Positions 1-11,514 of a DNA stretch of 64,000 nt are shown piece by piece. This DNA comes from Burkholderia sp. WSM2232. GTDB taxonomy: Bacteria > Pseudomonadota > Gammaproteobacteria > Burkholderiales > Burkholderiaceae. The notes beneath the pieces were generated by a model. The model made no database searches and was not told where the DNA came from. It worked only from the letters and a program-made list of their open reading frames with translations. The stretch lies in the NCBI RefSeq assembly GCF_000472545.1, contig NZ_AWZV01000013.1, positions 1 through 64,000 of the forward strand. Direction: 5' to 3'. The translations under genes were made by a program, and so were the position numbers. Each line of letters begins with the position of its first letter. Position 1 is the first letter of the stretch.

Positions 1-126
1 GAACAGGCGGAACAGGCGGAACAGGCGGAACAGGCGGAACAGGCGGAACAGGCGGAACAGGCGGAACAGGCGGAACAGGCGGAACAGGCGGAACAAGTGG
101 AACAAGCGGAACAAGCGGAACAAGCG
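1..126 (+). repeat. 9-bp tandem repeat array, at least 14 units
   Basis: Ten perfect GAACAGGCG units (1-90) are followed by GAACAAGTG and three GAACAAGCG units (91-126). The array runs off the left edge, so its true length is unknown. The period of nine keeps frame and encodes Glu-Gln-Ala. The block of variant units at the 3' end shows the two halves expanded separately. Such arrays change length by slippage. Confidence 0.97.
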
Positions 127-189
127 GAAATCCGGCCTAGCCCAGCCCGTGCAGGCACGGCAAGCCCGGCACGCCGCCCCCAGCCATAG
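1..189 (+). CDS. 3' end of an unknown protein with a Glu-Gln-Ala repeat tail (partial)
   Basis: Frame 1 is open from the left edge to a TAG at 187-189. It reads Glu-Gln-Ala triplets repeated about 14 times (one copy is Glu-Gln-Val), then a short tail rich in Pro, Ala and Arg. Only the C-terminus is in the window, so the body of the protein and its function cannot be named. The mfnE-like gene starts 75 bp downstream on the same strand, so this gene may be the preceding member of a cofactor-synthesis operon; that is inference. The coding call rests on the repeat being a multiple of three and on the open frame. A non-coding repeat is the alternative. Confidence 0.5.
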   Translation, partial: EQAEQAEQAEQAEQAEQAEQAEQAEQAEQAEQVEQAEQAEQAEIRPSPARAGTASPARRPQP

Positions 190-264
190 GGAGACCAGCA
201 CCCGAGCAAGCCAGCAGCACAGCGGACAAGCAAACGAGGTTAATCGCAAACGAGGACAACGATC

Positions 265-855
265 ATGTGGGTGGTCAAGATCGGGGGCAGCCTGAGTCAC
301 GAGCCGGCGCTGCGCCAGTGGCTCATGGAGCTATGCGAGGTGGGAGGCGGGCGCATCGTCATTGTTCCCGGCGGTGGCGATTTCGCGGACAAGGTGCGCC
401 AATACCAGAGCGAATGGTGTTTCGACGATCTCGCCGCGCACAACATGTGCCTGCTCGCGATGACCCAGTACGCGCTCCTCATGCAAGGCGTGCTGCCCGA
501 GCTCGTGCTCGCCTCGAGCGAGGCGAAGATCCGCCGCGCGCTGCGCGACGGCCATGTCGCCGTGTGGGTGCCGACCGCATTGATGCGCGACACACCCGAC
601 GCAATGAGCAACTGGGACACGACCTCGGACAGCCTCGCCGCCTGGCTCTCGACCATGCTCAACGCCGAGCGGCTGATCGTCGTGAAGTCCTGTCCGATAG
701 CGGGAAACGAGCGCCTCGACACGCTCGCGGCCGCGGGCGTAGTGGACCGCCGCTTCGTCGATTACGTGAACGAGGCCAACTACGTGGTCGAGCTGTTCAA
801 CAAGGACAACGTCGAATTGATGCGCGACCGGTTGTTGAACACGCCGGTGATCTGA
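265..855 (+). CDS. amino acid kinase family protein, MfnE-like (furan cofactor synthesis)
   Basis: This 196-residue protein opens with the amino acid kinase phosphate-binding signature VVKIGGSLS and has a second glycine motif, IVPGGGDFAD, near residue 35. In archaea, MfnE of this superfamily phosphorylates the aminomethylfuran-methyl phosphate intermediate of methanofuran. Bacterial methylotrophs carry homologues for their methylofuran, the carrier used by the formyltransferase/hydrolase complex Fhc. The nearby mfnB-like gene (1031-1774) supports the same pathway. The start has GAGG nine bases upstream. The length is short for a general amino acid kinase but fits this subfamily. The exact substrate is inferred from family and context. 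Confidence 0.72.
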   Translation: MWVVKIGGSLSHEPALRQWLMELCEVGGGRIVIVPGGGDFADKVRQYQSEWCFDDLAAHNMCLLAMTQYALLMQGVLPELVLASSEAKIRRALRDGHVAVWVPTALMRDTPDAMSNWDTTSDSLAAWLSTMLNAERLIVVKSCPIAGNERLDTLAAAGVVDRRFVDYVNEANYVVELFNKDNVELMRDRLLNTPVI

Positions 856-958
856 AGGGAGGCGTGCGCCGGCTTGGGCGGCGGCGTGTGCATCGTCGCA
901 GCGGCATGACGGCGCGGGCGCGGGCGTTGCTGCTGCTCTACGCGCCGGGCGCACGGTG

Positions 959-1039
959 CACCGGGCACGCCGTTCAGACCGTGCACCGTGCCCGCCGTTC
1001 AGACCGCGCACCGTGGACCGTGCACGCCATTCAGACCGG
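959..1039. repeat. three imperfect ~25-bp direct repeats
   Basis: A core of CCGTTCAGACCG with flanking CACCGTG/CACCGGG recurs at about 959-983, 984-1008 and 1009-1039; the third copy is longer and diverged. The array fills the gap between the mfnE-like gene and the convergent mfnB-like gene and runs a few bases into the 3' end of the latter. It may serve as a convergent-gene spacer or be degenerate repeat sequence. No U-tract terminator is visible in it. Confidence 0.75.
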
Positions 1040-1774
1040 CACTGCTCCCGCTGCTGCGTAATCCGCAGTGATGCCCGCCGCGCGGGGTCCACCCGAGCTA
1101 CGGTGCAGCGCATCGGCCCATTGAGCGACGCGTTGCGGATCGAGCCGCGAGCGTCGGCCATCCACGCACAACGCCGTGCGAAATCCCGCCACGTCCGGCG
1201 CGAGCGCATGAATCTGCGCCAACTGCGCCCAGCCCAGCGACCCGGCGAGCCCGCCCATCAAGCCTCGCTCGCGCATGAGCCGCAGCCATCGCGCGAGCGA
1301 GTCGCTGTCCACGTGATCGAACAGCGTGCTGCCGTCCTTGGCCGACGTGTCGAACATCACGCCCGCAAAACCGAGCGACGCCGCGTGCGCGACCAGTGCG
1401 CCGTCCATGCCGCCGTCGCATAGCAGGACCGGCACCACCGCCGCCGGCAGATTCGCCAGATGTTCGAGGCAGCGGCGTGCTGCTGGGCCGGGCGTCACGC
1501 CTACTTTCACGTAATCGGCCCCCGTTTCGCTGACTTCGATCACGCGTGCGGTGATGTCATCGAGCGCTTCCGGCGGCAGGTCGCCAATCGTCGCGCTGAT
1601 CGGCTTGACCGGATAGCGGGCGCGAAGCTCGCGGACGATCCGCGCGATCTCGCCAGTCGACACGCCGCCGAGCGCGCCCATGTTCGGCTCCTTGAGGTCG
1701 ATCAGGTCCGCGCCGGCGCGGGCGGCGTCCAATGCTTCGTCGTGCGAGCGGACGCTCGCAAGCAATGCCGTCAT
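1031..1774 (-). CDS. mfnB: (5-formylfuran-3-yl)methyl phosphate synthase-like protein (MfnB family)
   Basis: This 247-residue TIM-barrel protein of the former DUF556 family has the expected motifs: ARAGADLIDLKEP near residue 20, a Lys in the ADYVKVGV strand and a C-terminal GFRTALCVDG segment. Archaeal MfnB makes the furan precursor 4-(hydroxymethyl)-2-furancarboxaldehyde phosphate from two glyceraldehyde-3-phosphate molecules, the first step of methanofuran synthesis. Methylotrophic bacteria use the homologue for methylofuran. GGAG lies eight bases before the ATG. The gene is transcribed toward the mfnE-like gene and follows the DUF447 gene on the same strand. The last ~20 residues run into the repeat region and are probably not conserved. 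Confidence 0.82.
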   Translation of the reverse strand: MTALLASVRSHDEALDAARAGADLIDLKEPNMGALGGVSTGEIARIVRELRARYPVKPISATIGDLPPEALDDITARVIEVSETGADYVKVGVTPGPAARRCLEHLANLPAAVVPVLLCDGGMDGALVAHAASLGFAGVMFDTSAKDGSTLFDHVDSDSLARWLRLMRERGLMGGLAGSLGWAQLAQIHALAPDVAGFRTALCVDGRRSRLDPQRVAQWADALHRSSGGPRAAGITADYAAAGAVPV

Positions 1775-1850
1775 CGGTGTTCTCCGGAAAAAGCGGAAAA
1801 GCGCAAGAGGGAGCGGCTACCTTGGCGAGCCATGTAGCAAATCGGGCCGA

Positions 1851-2435
1851 CTACGCGGCCTGGCCGCCGGGTGCCGCAAGCCGCTCGCGGTGCCGGGCGA
1901 CAGCCGACGTGAGCCAGCCCCACGCGGTGCGCTCGGCGTCGCCGGCGGTTTTGTCGATGGCGATCTGCAGATAGGCCATCTCGCGATCGACTTTGTCGGC
2001 CGGCAGCATGAAAAGGCGGCTCACCAGAATCGCGCCTTCCACGACCGCTGCCTGCGCACGGTTAAAGCCCGTGAACGGCGCATGCGTTTCGCGGTGCACG
2101 CATTTCATCCGCAGCACAGGGCGCTCATTGTCGTCGCGCAACTCGTGCAGTTCGAACTCGGCATGCGCGAGCGATTCGGCGAGCCTCACGCTCGCGACGC
2201 GGCTCGCGGCGAGCGTCGGCCATTCGGTGGCGCAATGCGTGACGCAGCCTGCGAACACGCGGACGTCGGTGGTGAAATTGAGCACCGCCGCACGCGTGGC
2301 GACGATGTTCTCCAGTGTGACGGACGGACGAAAAGGCGACAGGATGACAAAGTCGTTCTCATAACGGGCTCCCATCGGCGCGACATGAGGACGGCCATCG
2401 CGCGCTGCGGTAGTGACGATCGTTTCGTGGATCAT
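1851..2435 (-). CDS. DUF447 family protein of methylotroph/methanogen clusters
   Basis: This 194-residue protein begins with HETIVTTAARDGRPHVAPMG, the opening of the DUF447 family. Members have a flavin-reductase-like split-barrel appearance and occur mainly in methanogens and in bacteria that use methanopterin and methanofuran cofactors. No biochemical role is established that I know of. It lies between pqqA and mfnB on the minus strand, and all three could share a transcript (pqqA stop to this start 99 bp, this stop to mfnB start 76 bp). A role in C1-cofactor synthesis or oxidation is inferred from phylogenetic pattern and neighbours only. I see no strong ribosome-binding site before the ATG. 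Confidence 0.75.
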   Translation of the reverse strand: MIHETIVTTAARDGRPHVAPMGARYENDFVILSPFRPSVTLENIVATRAAVLNFTTDVRVFAGCVTHCATEWPTLAASRVASVRLAESLAHAEFELHELRDDNERPVLRMKCVHRETHAPFTGFNRAQAAVVEGAILVSRLFMLPADKVDREMAYLQIAIDKTAGDAERTAWGWLTSAVARHRERLAAPGGQAA

Positions 2436-2534
2436 GGATGGGAACGCGTGTCGCGGCAGCGCTTCGGGCCGCCCGTGTTACTGACGATTAAGAGTCGATT
2501 CGCAGAGGGGCCGCATTACGCGGCCCATGCGGGC

Positions 2535-2609
2535 TTAACGCGTAGCGATATACATCGTGATTTCGAAACCAAAACGCATATCGGTGTAGCTCGGAGTCGT
2601 CCATTGCAT
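2535..2609 (-). CDS. pqqA: PqqA, precursor peptide of the PQQ cofactor
   Basis: Reading the minus strand from the ATG at 2607-2609 gives a 24-residue peptide, [14 protein letters not shown].., ending [10 protein letters not shown] and a TAA. This is the typical length and sequence of PqqA. The Glu and Tyr that are cross-linked to build pyrroloquinoline quinone are both present in the E-x-x-x-Y spacing. GGAGG lies about eight bases upstream. PqqA is processed by PqqE/PqqD and later enzymes. No pqqB, C, D or E follows here: the next gene is DUF447, so these must lie elsewhere in the genome. The product would supply PQQ for the XoxF dehydrogenase at 26537-28354. Confidence 0.95.
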   Translation of the reverse strand: MQWTTPSYTDMRFGFEITMYIATR

Positions 2610-4595
<1,986 letters not shown>

Positions 4596-4752
4596 GTGGC
4601 TCGGGTGGCCCGCGTGGCTGAAGTAGAGAAAGTGCCTTAAACAAAGGCGTATCACACCATTCCCGCAGCAGTCCCGCAGCAGTGCCGCCACACTGCGCGG
4701 AAGACCATGTGCGCCGTTCGAACGTTGCAGACCATCAATCGCGAGGTACGTC

Positions 4753-5181
4753 ATGCGTATTACACAGGGCACCTTTTCCTTCCTGCCGGAATTGACCGAC
4801 GAGGAAATCAGTTTGCAGATCGACTATGCGTTGAGCCAGGGCTGGGCCTGTTCCGTCGAATTCACGGACGACCCGCATCCGCGCAACACGTATTGGGAAA
4901 TGTGGGGGCTGCCGATGTTCGATCTGCACGACGCAGCCGGTGTGCTTCAGGAAGTCAAGGCATGCCGCGCGGCGCGTCCCGATCACTACATCAAGGTCAA
5001 CGCATTCGATTCCGTGCGCGGCTTCGAGACGATGCGTCTGTCGTTCATCGTGAACCGGCCGCAGGAGGAACCGGGCTTCCGTCTCACGCGCCAGGACGGG
5101 CCAGCACGCGTGCAACGTTACGGGCTCGCGGGCTACGCGAGCGACCGGCCTTCCGGCGCACGCTACGTTACGGAGCGCTGA
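4753..5181 (+). CDS. cbbS: RuBisCO small subunit, red-type
   Basis: This 142-residue protein begins [19 protein letters not shown], the conserved start of form IC small subunits, and has the C-terminal extension (after the RLTRQDGP region) seen in red-type but not green-type enzymes. [10 protein letters not shown] near residue 50 is also conserved. It assembles with CbbL as L8S8. GAGG precedes the ATG. The 157-bp gap after cbbL holds no gene; it contains a direct repeat of CCCGCAGCAG, and nothing there looks like a promoter or terminator. Confidence 0.98.
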   Translation: MRITQGTFSFLPELTDEEISLQIDYALSQGWACSVEFTDDPHPRNTYWEMWGLPMFDLHDAAGVLQEVKACRAARPDHYIKVNAFDSVRGFETMRLSFIVNRPQEEPGFRLTRQDGPARVQRYGLAGYASDRPSGARYVTER

Positions 5182-5184
5182 GCC

Positions 5185-6216
5185 ATGAACATCGCGCTGC
5201 CGCCGAATATCGACCTCGCTGGGTTGTATCGCGACTCGGGCATCGGCGAGGTGCTCGCGGAACTCGACCGCGACCTCGTGGGCCTCGCGCCGGTCAAGAC
5301 GCGAATTCGCGAGATCGCCGCGCATCTGCTTGTCGAGCGCGCGCGCGAATCGCTCGGCCTTGCAAGCGGCGCGCCGACGCTGCACATGTGTTTCTCCGGC
5401 AATCCGGGCACGGGCAAGACCACGGTCGCATTGCGCATGGCCGAGGTGCTGCACAGGCTCGGCTACATTCGCCGCAATCATCTGGTCTCCGTGACGCGCG
5501 ACGACCTGGTCGGCCAGTACATCGGCCACACCGCGCCGAAAACGCGTGACGTGCTCAAGCGCGCGATGGGCGGCGTGCTCTTCATCGACGAAGCGTACTA
5601 CCTGTACCGCCCGGAAAACGAGCGCGACTATGGTCAGGAAGCCATTGAAATTCTGCTGCAGACCATGGAAAACCAGCGCGACGATCTTGTGGTGATTCTC
5701 GCCGGTTACGCGTCGCGGATGGAAGTGTTCTTCGAAAGCAATCCGGGCTTTCGCTCGCGCATTGCGCACCACATTACGTTTCCCGATTACGGCGACGCGG
5801 AACTGCTCGACATCGCCGAGCGCATGCTCGCCACGATGCATTACCGCTTCGACAGCGACTCGCGGCGCGCTTTTGCGGATTACCTCGCATTGCGCACGCG
5901 TCAGCCGAACTTTGCCAATGCACGTTCGGTGCGCAATGCGCTCGACCGCTCGCGGCTGCGCCAGGCCAATCGTCTGTTCGCGCGAGCAATGGAGGGCGCC
6001 GCGCCCATCGACGCCGCCGCGTTGACACTGATCGCGGCCGAGGACATTCGCGCGAGCCGCGTGTTCGCTGCGCCGGTTGCGTCGAGCGACGAGTCAGCTC
6101 AATGCGCTGAATGCGCTGAGTACGGCGACTCGTCCGCGATTGCGTCGAATACTCACACGACCGGAACGCCCGCGACGCCCGACGGAGAGCGCCCCGCCAC
6201 GGCACCGCCAGGCTGA
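5185..6216 (+). CDS. cbbX: CbbX, red-type RuBisCO activase (AAA+)
   Basis: This AAA+ protein of 343 residues remodels inhibited form IC RuBisCO by pulling the large-subunit C-terminus. Walker A is GNPGTGKTT near residue 72 and Walker B is [11 protein letters not shown] near residue 132. It starts 3 bp after the cbbS stop, so the two are probably translationally coupled. CbbX proteins usually end soon after the DIRASRVF region (about residue 293). Here about 50 extra residues follow, rich in Ala, Thr and Pro and with two Cys, which look unstructured. The extension reads straight through with no frameshift evident. Confidence 0.97.
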   Translation: MNIALPPNIDLAGLYRDSGIGEVLAELDRDLVGLAPVKTRIREIAAHLLVERARESLGLASGAPTLHMCFSGNPGTGKTTVALRMAEVLHRLGYIRRNHLVSVTRDDLVGQYIGHTAPKTRDVLKRAMGGVLFIDEAYYLYRPENERDYGQEAIEILLQTMENQRDDLVVILAGYASRMEVFFESNPGFRSRIAHHITFPDYGDAELLDIAERMLATMHYRFDSDSRRAFADYLALRTRQPNFANARSVRNALDRSRLRQANRLFARAMEGAAPIDAAALTLIAAEDIRASRVFAAPVASSDESAQCAECAEYGDSSAIASNTHTTGTPATPDGERPATAPPG

Positions 6217-6241
6217 CCCAAAACAACCTCAGGAGATCGCC

Positions 6242-7357
6242 ATGCAAGACGGACGTACGACCCTTTCGAAGTTTCTGATCGACACGCTCGACCGCCAGCC
6301 TTGCACGGCGGGTGGGGTGCAGAATGCGGGCCTTTCCGCGCTGCTCATCGATGTGGCTGCGGCCATCAAATCGATTTCGGCGATGCTCACCAAGGGCGCG
6401 CTCGGCGGTCACTACGGCTCGGCGCACAGCATCAACACGCATGGCGAGGAGCAGAAGAAGCTCGACGTGGCCACCAACGAAGTGTTCGTGCAGCACTGCG
6501 AGTGGGACGGACTGCTCGCGGCAATGGTCTCCGAGGAAATGGAGCACGTCTATACGATTCCCCAAGGCTATCCGCGCGGCGATTATCTGCTTGCATTCGA
6601 TCCGCTCGACGGTTCATCGAACATCGACATCAATGGCGTGGTCGGCTCGATCTTCTCCGTACTGCGCAATGTGGAGGGAGCCGGCGCCGATGCAGAGGTG
6701 CCGGTGAGCGAGTCCGCTTTCCTGAGGCCTGGCCGTGAGCAGGTGGCGGCGGGCTACGCGATCTACGGTCCTTCGACCATGCTGGTGCTCTCGGTGGGTA
6801 GCGGCACGCATGGCTTCACGCTCGAACGCGACATCGGCAATTTCGTGCTCACGCATTCGAATATCCGCATTCCCGCGGATACGGCGGAGTTTGCGATCAA
6901 CGCATCGAACGAACGCTTCTGGGAGCCGCCGGTGCGCCGCTACGTGCAGGAGTGCAAGGACGGCCGCACCGGCTGCCGTGCCGAGGACTTCAACATGCGC
7001 TGGATCGCGTCGATGGTCGCGGAGGTGCATCGCATCCTGATGCGCGGCGGCGTGTTCATGTATCCGCGCGACTCGAAAACGCCGGGTATGGAAGGGCGCC
7101 TGCGGCTTCTGTATGAAGCGAACCCGATGAGCTTTCTGGTCGAACAGGCAGGCGGCCTTTCGATTACGGGCCGCGAGCGCATTCTCGACGTGCTGCCGCA
7201 TGCACTGCATGGCCGTGTGCCCGTGATTCTTGGCTCGCGCAACGAAGTGGAGCGCATTGGCCGCTATCACGGCGAATACGACCGCGGCGAGGACCAGCCG
7301 TTCACGTCACCGCTCTTTGGCCGCCGCTCGCTTTTCCTGCCGGGCTTTACTGCCTGA
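6242..7357 (+). CDS. cbbF: fructose-1,6-bisphosphatase class I
   Basis: This 371-residue enzyme has the class I metal-binding signature [13 protein letters not shown] and the motif [10 protein letters not shown]; it converts fructose 1,6-bisphosphate (and possibly sedoheptulose 1,7-bisphosphate) to the monophosphate during regeneration of RuBisCO substrate. The start is the ATG at 6242, with AGGAG seven bases upstream; longer upstream frames overlap cbbX and are rejected. It lies 25 bp after cbbX in the cbb operon. Calvin-operon copies often act on both sugars, but this cannot be judged from sequence alone. Confidence 0.97.
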   Translation: MQDGRTTLSKFLIDTLDRQPCTAGGVQNAGLSALLIDVAAAIKSISAMLTKGALGGHYGSAHSINTHGEEQKKLDVATNEVFVQHCEWDGLLAAMVSEEMEHVYTIPQGYPRGDYLLAFDPLDGSSNIDINGVVGSIFSVLRNVEGAGADAEVPVSESAFLRPGREQVAAGYAIYGPSTMLVLSVGSGTHGFTLERDIGNFVLTHSNIRIPADTAEFAINASNERFWEPPVRRYVQECKDGRTGCRAEDFNMRWIASMVAEVHRILMRGGVFMYPRDSKTPGMEGRLRLLYEANPMSFLVEQAGGLSITGRERILDVLPHALHGRVPVILGSRNEVERIGRYHGEYDRGEDQPFTSPLFGRRSLFLPGFTA

Positions 7358-7430
7358 TTGCGCGAACCCCGGCTCGCGTCGGCGGCTCAGAACGTGGCCG
7401 AACACAACACTACTATCCGGAGACAAGCGC

Positions 7431-8303
7431 ATGTCAGTCAAACACCCGATTATCGCGGTGACCGGTTCGAGCGGCGCCGGCACCACCACCGTGATGAAAA
7501 GCTTCACGCATATCTTCAGGCGTGAAAAGATCAACGCGCAGATCGTGGAAGGCGACGCGTTTCATCGCTACGACCGTAACGGCATGCGCGAGGCCATGAA
7601 GCAGCACGAGCGCGACGGCGTGCCGAACTTCAGCCACTTCGGCCCGCAGGCGAACCTGCTGGAAGAACTGGAGGCGCTGTTCGCAAGCTATGGAGAAAAC
7701 GGCAGCGGCAAGTTCCGCCATTACGTGCACGACGAAACCGAAACCCGCCTGTACAAGCAAGACGCCGGCACCTTCACGCCGTGGGAAGACGTGCAGCCCG
7801 GCACCGACCTGATGTTCTACGAGGGCCTGCACGGCGCGGCCGTGACCGAACGCATCGACATTGCGCGCCATGCGGACCTGCTGATAGGCGTGGTGCCGAT
7901 CATCAACCTCGAATGGATTCAGAAGCTGCATCGCGATCAGACCATGCGCGGTTACTCGCACGAGGCGGTGGTCGACACGATTCTGCGGCGTATGCCTGAC
8001 TACGTGAACTACATCTGTCCGCAATTTTCCCGCACGCATGTGAATTTCCAGCGCGTGCCGACCGTGGACACGTCGAACCCGTTCATCGCGCGGGAGATTC
8101 CGCAGCCGGACGAAAGCTTTGTCGTCATCCGCTTTGCGCGGCCCAAAGGCATCGACTTCCAGTATCTGCTGACCATGCTGCACGACTCCTTCATGTCGCG
8201 CCCGAACGTCATCGTCGTGCCAGGCGGCAAGATGGGCCTTGCCATGCAACTGATCTTCACGCCGATGATTCTGCAACTGATCGACCGGCGCTCGCGAGCG
8301 TGA
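7431..8303 (+). CDS. cbbP: phosphoribulokinase
   Basis: This 290-residue protein has the P-loop [10 protein letters not shown] at residues 11-20 and the class I proteobacterial phosphoribulokinase pattern ([17 protein letters not shown]). It phosphorylates ribulose 5-phosphate to the RuBisCO substrate, a reaction diagnostic of the Calvin cycle. The chosen ATG follows CCGGAGACAAGCGC, a clear ribosome-binding site. It is the fifth gene of the operon, with 73 bp between it and cbbF. Confidence 0.98.
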   Translation: MSVKHPIIAVTGSSGAGTTTVMKSFTHIFRREKINAQIVEGDAFHRYDRNGMREAMKQHERDGVPNFSHFGPQANLLEELEALFASYGENGSGKFRHYVHDETETRLYKQDAGTFTPWEDVQPGTDLMFYEGLHGAAVTERIDIARHADLLIGVVPIINLEWIQKLHRDQTMRGYSHEAVVDTILRRMPDYVNYICPQFSRTHVNFQRVPTVDTSNPFIAREIPQPDESFVVIRFARPKGIDFQYLLTMLHDSFMSRPNVIVVPGGKMGLAMQLIFTPMILQLIDRRSRA

Positions 8304-8355
8304 GCCTCGCGGTTTCATCCGAGACAACTGCTTTCTGTTTCCCGAGGAGAATTCG

Positions 8356-10419
8356 ATGAGCGCCGTTGCACAATCGCTTGAACTACCTGAGACCCGCCTG
8401 ATGGCCGACGCGCTGCGCATGCTCGCGATCGACGCTGTCGAAGCGGCGAAGTCGGGCCACCCCGGCATGCCGCTCGGCATGGCCGAGATTGCCGTCGCGC
8501 TGTGGGACCGGCATCTCAAGCACAATCCGCGCAATCCGGCATGGCCGGACCGCGACCGCTTTGTCCTGTCGAACGGACACGGCTCGATGCTGCTGTACGC
8601 GTTGCTGCATCTCACCGGCTACGATCTGCCGATCGATGAGCTAAAACGCTTTCGTCAATTGCACAGCAAAACGCCGGGGCATCCAGAAGTCGGCGTCACG
8701 CCGGGCGTCGAGACGACCACCGGCCCATTGGGGCAGGGGCTTGCAAACGCGGTCGGCATGGCGCTGGCCGAGGCACTGCTCGCGCGCGAGTTCAATCGTC
8801 CGGGCCATACGATTGTGGATCACCGCACGTATGTGTTCGCGGGCGACGGTTGCCTGATGGAAGGCATTTCCCACGAGGCGGCCTCGCTCGCGGGCACGCT
8901 GAAGCTCGACAAGCTCACGGTGCTGTACGACGACAACGGCATTTCCATCGACGGCCATGTCGCACAGTGGTTCAACGACGACACGCCCGCGCGTTTTGCC
9001 GCATACGGCTGGCACGTGGTGCGCGACGTGGACGGCCACGATGCCGACGCGGTCGACCGTGCGCTGCTGGAGGCGCGCAGCGCCGGCCGGCCCACGCTGA
9101 TCTGCTGCCGCACGGTGATCGGCAAAGGCTCGCCGGGCAAAGCCGGCACCCACGACGTGCACGGTGCGCCGCTGGGTGCGGACGAGATTACGAATACGCG
9201 GCGCGCGCTGGGGTGGCCGCACGCGCCGTTCGTCGTTCCCGAAGACGTGCGCAAGCAGTGGGATGCGAGCGCGCGCGGCCAGGCGGCCGAGGCGGAGTGG
9301 ACGCGCCGCTTCGAAGCCTATCGCCGGCATTATCCGCACGAAGCCGCTGAATTCGAGCGCAGGACGCAAGGCACGCTGCCGGCCCATTGGCGCGACACAG
9401 TTCATGCGATGCTGCGCGACGCCGACAGCGCGGCACAATCCATCGCCACGCGCAAGGCCTCGCAGCAGACTATCGCAGTGCTCGCCCGCGCGCTGCCGGA
9501 ACTGCTCGGCGGCTCTGCGGACCTGACGGGCTCGAACCTCACCGACTGGCAGGCCGCAATCGACGTGCATGCGGACGACACCGGCCTGCAAGGCGGCAAC
9601 TATCTGCACTACGGCGTGCGCGAGTTCGGTATGAGCGCGATGATCAACGGCATCGCGCTGCATCGCGGACATATCGCCTTCGGTGGCACGTTCCTCACGT
9701 TTTCCGACTACTCGCGCAACGCGCTGCGCATGGCCGCGCTGATGAAAACACGCTCCATCTTCGTGTTCACGCACGATTCGATCGGGCTCGGCGAAGACGG
9801 GCCCACGCACCAGTCGGTCGAGCACGCGGCGAGTTTGAGGCTGATTCCTGGGCTCGACGTCTGGCGCCCGTGCGATTCGGTGGAAACCGCGCGCGCGTGG
9901 GCGAGTGCAATCGAGCGCGCTGGGCCGTCATGCCTGTTGCTGAGCCGCCAAACCCTGCCGTTCGTCCCACGCGACAGCGTGCAGCTCGAAGCGATAGAGC
10001 GGGGTGGCTACGTGCTGCGCGACTGGCCGCCAGAAGCCGCGCAAGGCACGAATCCCGACCGTCGCGCTCGGGTCGTTCTGATTGCTACGGGATCCGAAGT
10101 TTCACTCGCACTCGAAGCGCTCCCGCTACTCGCCGAAGCGGGCGTTGCTGCACGCGTCGTCTCCATGCCGTCGACGAGCGTATTCGACCGGCAACCGGAC
10201 GCATGGCGCGCGGCGGTTCTGCCGCCGGGCGTGCCGCGCGTGGCGGTGGAGGCGGGCGTTAGAGCGTTCTGGCGACAGTACGTGGGGCTTGAAGGCGGCG
10301 TCGTAGGCATCGACACCTTCGGCGAGTCCGCGCCCGCGGCCGCGCTGTTCGAACATTTCGCGCTGACCGCCCAGGCCGTGGCGGACGAAGCGCGCCGTGT
10401 AGTGCGGCGCTTCGCATGA
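8356..10419 (+). CDS. cbbT: transketolase
   Basis: This 687-residue thiamine-diphosphate enzyme is full length, with the [14 protein letters not shown]-terminal motif, the [13 protein letters not shown] cofactor motif near residue 160 and the [13 protein letters not shown] motif near residue 475. It exchanges two-carbon units between sugar phosphates in the regenerative phase of the Calvin cycle. GAGGAG lies seven bases before the ATG. It sits between phosphoribulokinase and aldolase, as in many cbb operons. A second, housekeeping transketolase probably exists elsewhere. Confidence 0.97.
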   Translation: MSAVAQSLELPETRLMADALRMLAIDAVEAAKSGHPGMPLGMAEIAVALWDRHLKHNPRNPAWPDRDRFVLSNGHGSMLLYALLHLTGYDLPIDELKRFRQLHSKTPGHPEVGVTPGVETTTGPLGQGLANAVGMALAEALLAREFNRPGHTIVDHRTYVFAGDGCLMEGISHEAASLAGTLKLDKLTVLYDDNGISIDGHVAQWFNDDTPARFAAYGWHVVRDVDGHDADAVDRALLEARSAGRPTLICCRTVIGKGSPGKAGTHDVHGAPLGADEITNTRRALGWPHAPFVVPEDVRKQWDASARGQAAEAEWTRRFEAYRRHYPHEAAEFERRTQGTLPAHWRDTVHAMLRDADSAAQSIATRKASQQTIAVLARALPELLGGSADLTGSNLTDWQAAIDVHADDTGLQGGNYLHYGVREFGMSAMINGIALHRGHIAFGGTFLTFSDYSRNALRMAALMKTRSIFVFTHDSIGLGEDGPTHQSVEHAASLRLIPGLDVWRPCDSVETARAWASAIERAGPSCLLLSRQTLPFVPRDSVQLEAIERGGYVLRDWPPEAAQGTNPDRRARVVLIATGSEVSLALEALPLLAEAGVAARVVSMPSTSVFDRQPDAWRAAVLPPGVPRVAVEAGVRAFWRQYVGLEGGVVGIDTFGESAPAAALFEHFALTAQAVADEARRVVRRFA

Positions 10420-10458
10420 GCGGCACATGGAATCCGATTCGTCTTCGAGGAGTTTGCA

Positions 10459-11496
10459 ATGGCTTTTATCGCACTACGTCAACTTCTGGATCACGCGGCC
10501 GAACACGGCTACGGCGTGCCGGCGTTCAACGTCAACAACATGGAGCAGATTCACGCGATCATGCAGGCCGCCGAGGAAACCGCGAGCCCGGTGATCCTCC
10601 AGGCGTCGGCGGGCGCACGCAAGTATGCCGGCGAGCCTTATCTGCGCCATCTCGTGCTGGCTGCGCTCGAGGCGCATCCGGACATTCCGCTCGTACTGCA
10701 TCAGGACCACGGCGCGAGCCCGGCGGTGTGTCAGCAGGCGATCCGCTCGGGCTTCACGTCGGTCATGATGGACGGCTCCTTGCTGCCCGATCAGAAAACG
10801 CCCGCCACGTATGACTACAACGTCGACGTGAGCCGCCGGGTGGTCGAGGCGGCGCACGCGGTGGGGGTTTCGGTGGAAGGCGAGTTGGGTTGTCTGGGTT
10901 CGCTCGAAACGGGCACGGCCGGGGAAGAGGACGGCGTCGGCGCGCAAGGCCAACTGGCACGCGACGATCTGCTGACCGACCCGAAAGAAGCGCAGATTTT
11001 CGTCGAGGCCACTGGCGTGGATGCGCTCGCCATCGCGATCGGCACGTCGCATGGCGCGTATAAATTCAGCCGCCAGCCTACCGGCGATATTCTCGCGATC
11101 GACCGGATCGTCGAAATACATGAGCGGATTCCGAACACGCATCTTGTGATGCATGGCTCGTCTTCGGTGCCGCAGGAGTGGCTTGCGGTGATCCGCGAAT
11201 ACGGCGGCGACATACCCACGACTTATGGCGTGCCCGTGGAGGAAATCCGGCGCGGCATTGCTCACGGGGTGCGTAAGGTCAACATCGACACGGACATCCG
11301 GCTCGCTATGAGCGGCGCAATGCGCAAGTCGATGGCGAACGCCCGCGCTGAATTCGACCCGCGGGCCGCGTTGAAGGCGGCCACGGCTGCCGCGCGCAGT
11401 GTATGTGTCGAGCGCTTCGAGGCTTTCGGCTGCGCGGGACAGGCGCCGCGCATCAAGCCGTTGCCGCTCGAGGCGATGGCGCACCGCTACCACTGA
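10459..11496 (+). CDS. cbbA: class II fructose-bisphosphate aldolase
   Basis: This 345-residue zinc-dependent aldolase has the class II motifs [11 protein letters not shown] near residue 20, HQDHGASP near residue 82 and GTSHGAYKF near residue 197. It condenses triose phosphates to fructose or sedoheptulose bisphosphate. AGGAG lies seven bases upstream of the ATG, 39 bp after cbbT. Pgk and glyceraldehyde-3-phosphate dehydrogenase, which often share this operon, are absent from the window. Confidence 0.97.
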   Translation: MAFIALRQLLDHAAEHGYGVPAFNVNNMEQIHAIMQAAEETASPVILQASAGARKYAGEPYLRHLVLAALEAHPDIPLVLHQDHGASPAVCQQAIRSGFTSVMMDGSLLPDQKTPATYDYNVDVSRRVVEAAHAVGVSVEGELGCLGSLETGTAGEEDGVGAQGQLARDDLLTDPKEAQIFVEATGVDALAIAIGTSHGAYKFSRQPTGDILAIDRIVEIHERIPNTHLVMHGSSSVPQEWLAVIREYGGDIPTTYGVPVEEIRRGIAHGVRKVNIDTDIRLAMSGAMRKSMANARAEFDPRAALKAATAAARSVCVERFEAFGCAGQAPRIKPLPLEAMAHRYH

Positions 11497-11514
11497 GCGC
11501 AAGGAGACAGAGCC

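Noticed and set aside
331..1209. Long leftward open frame over the mfnE-like gene
   Set aside because: It is Arg/His-rich, has no family features, overlaps a recognised kinase gene and runs through the repeat array. High GC content gives such shadow frames.
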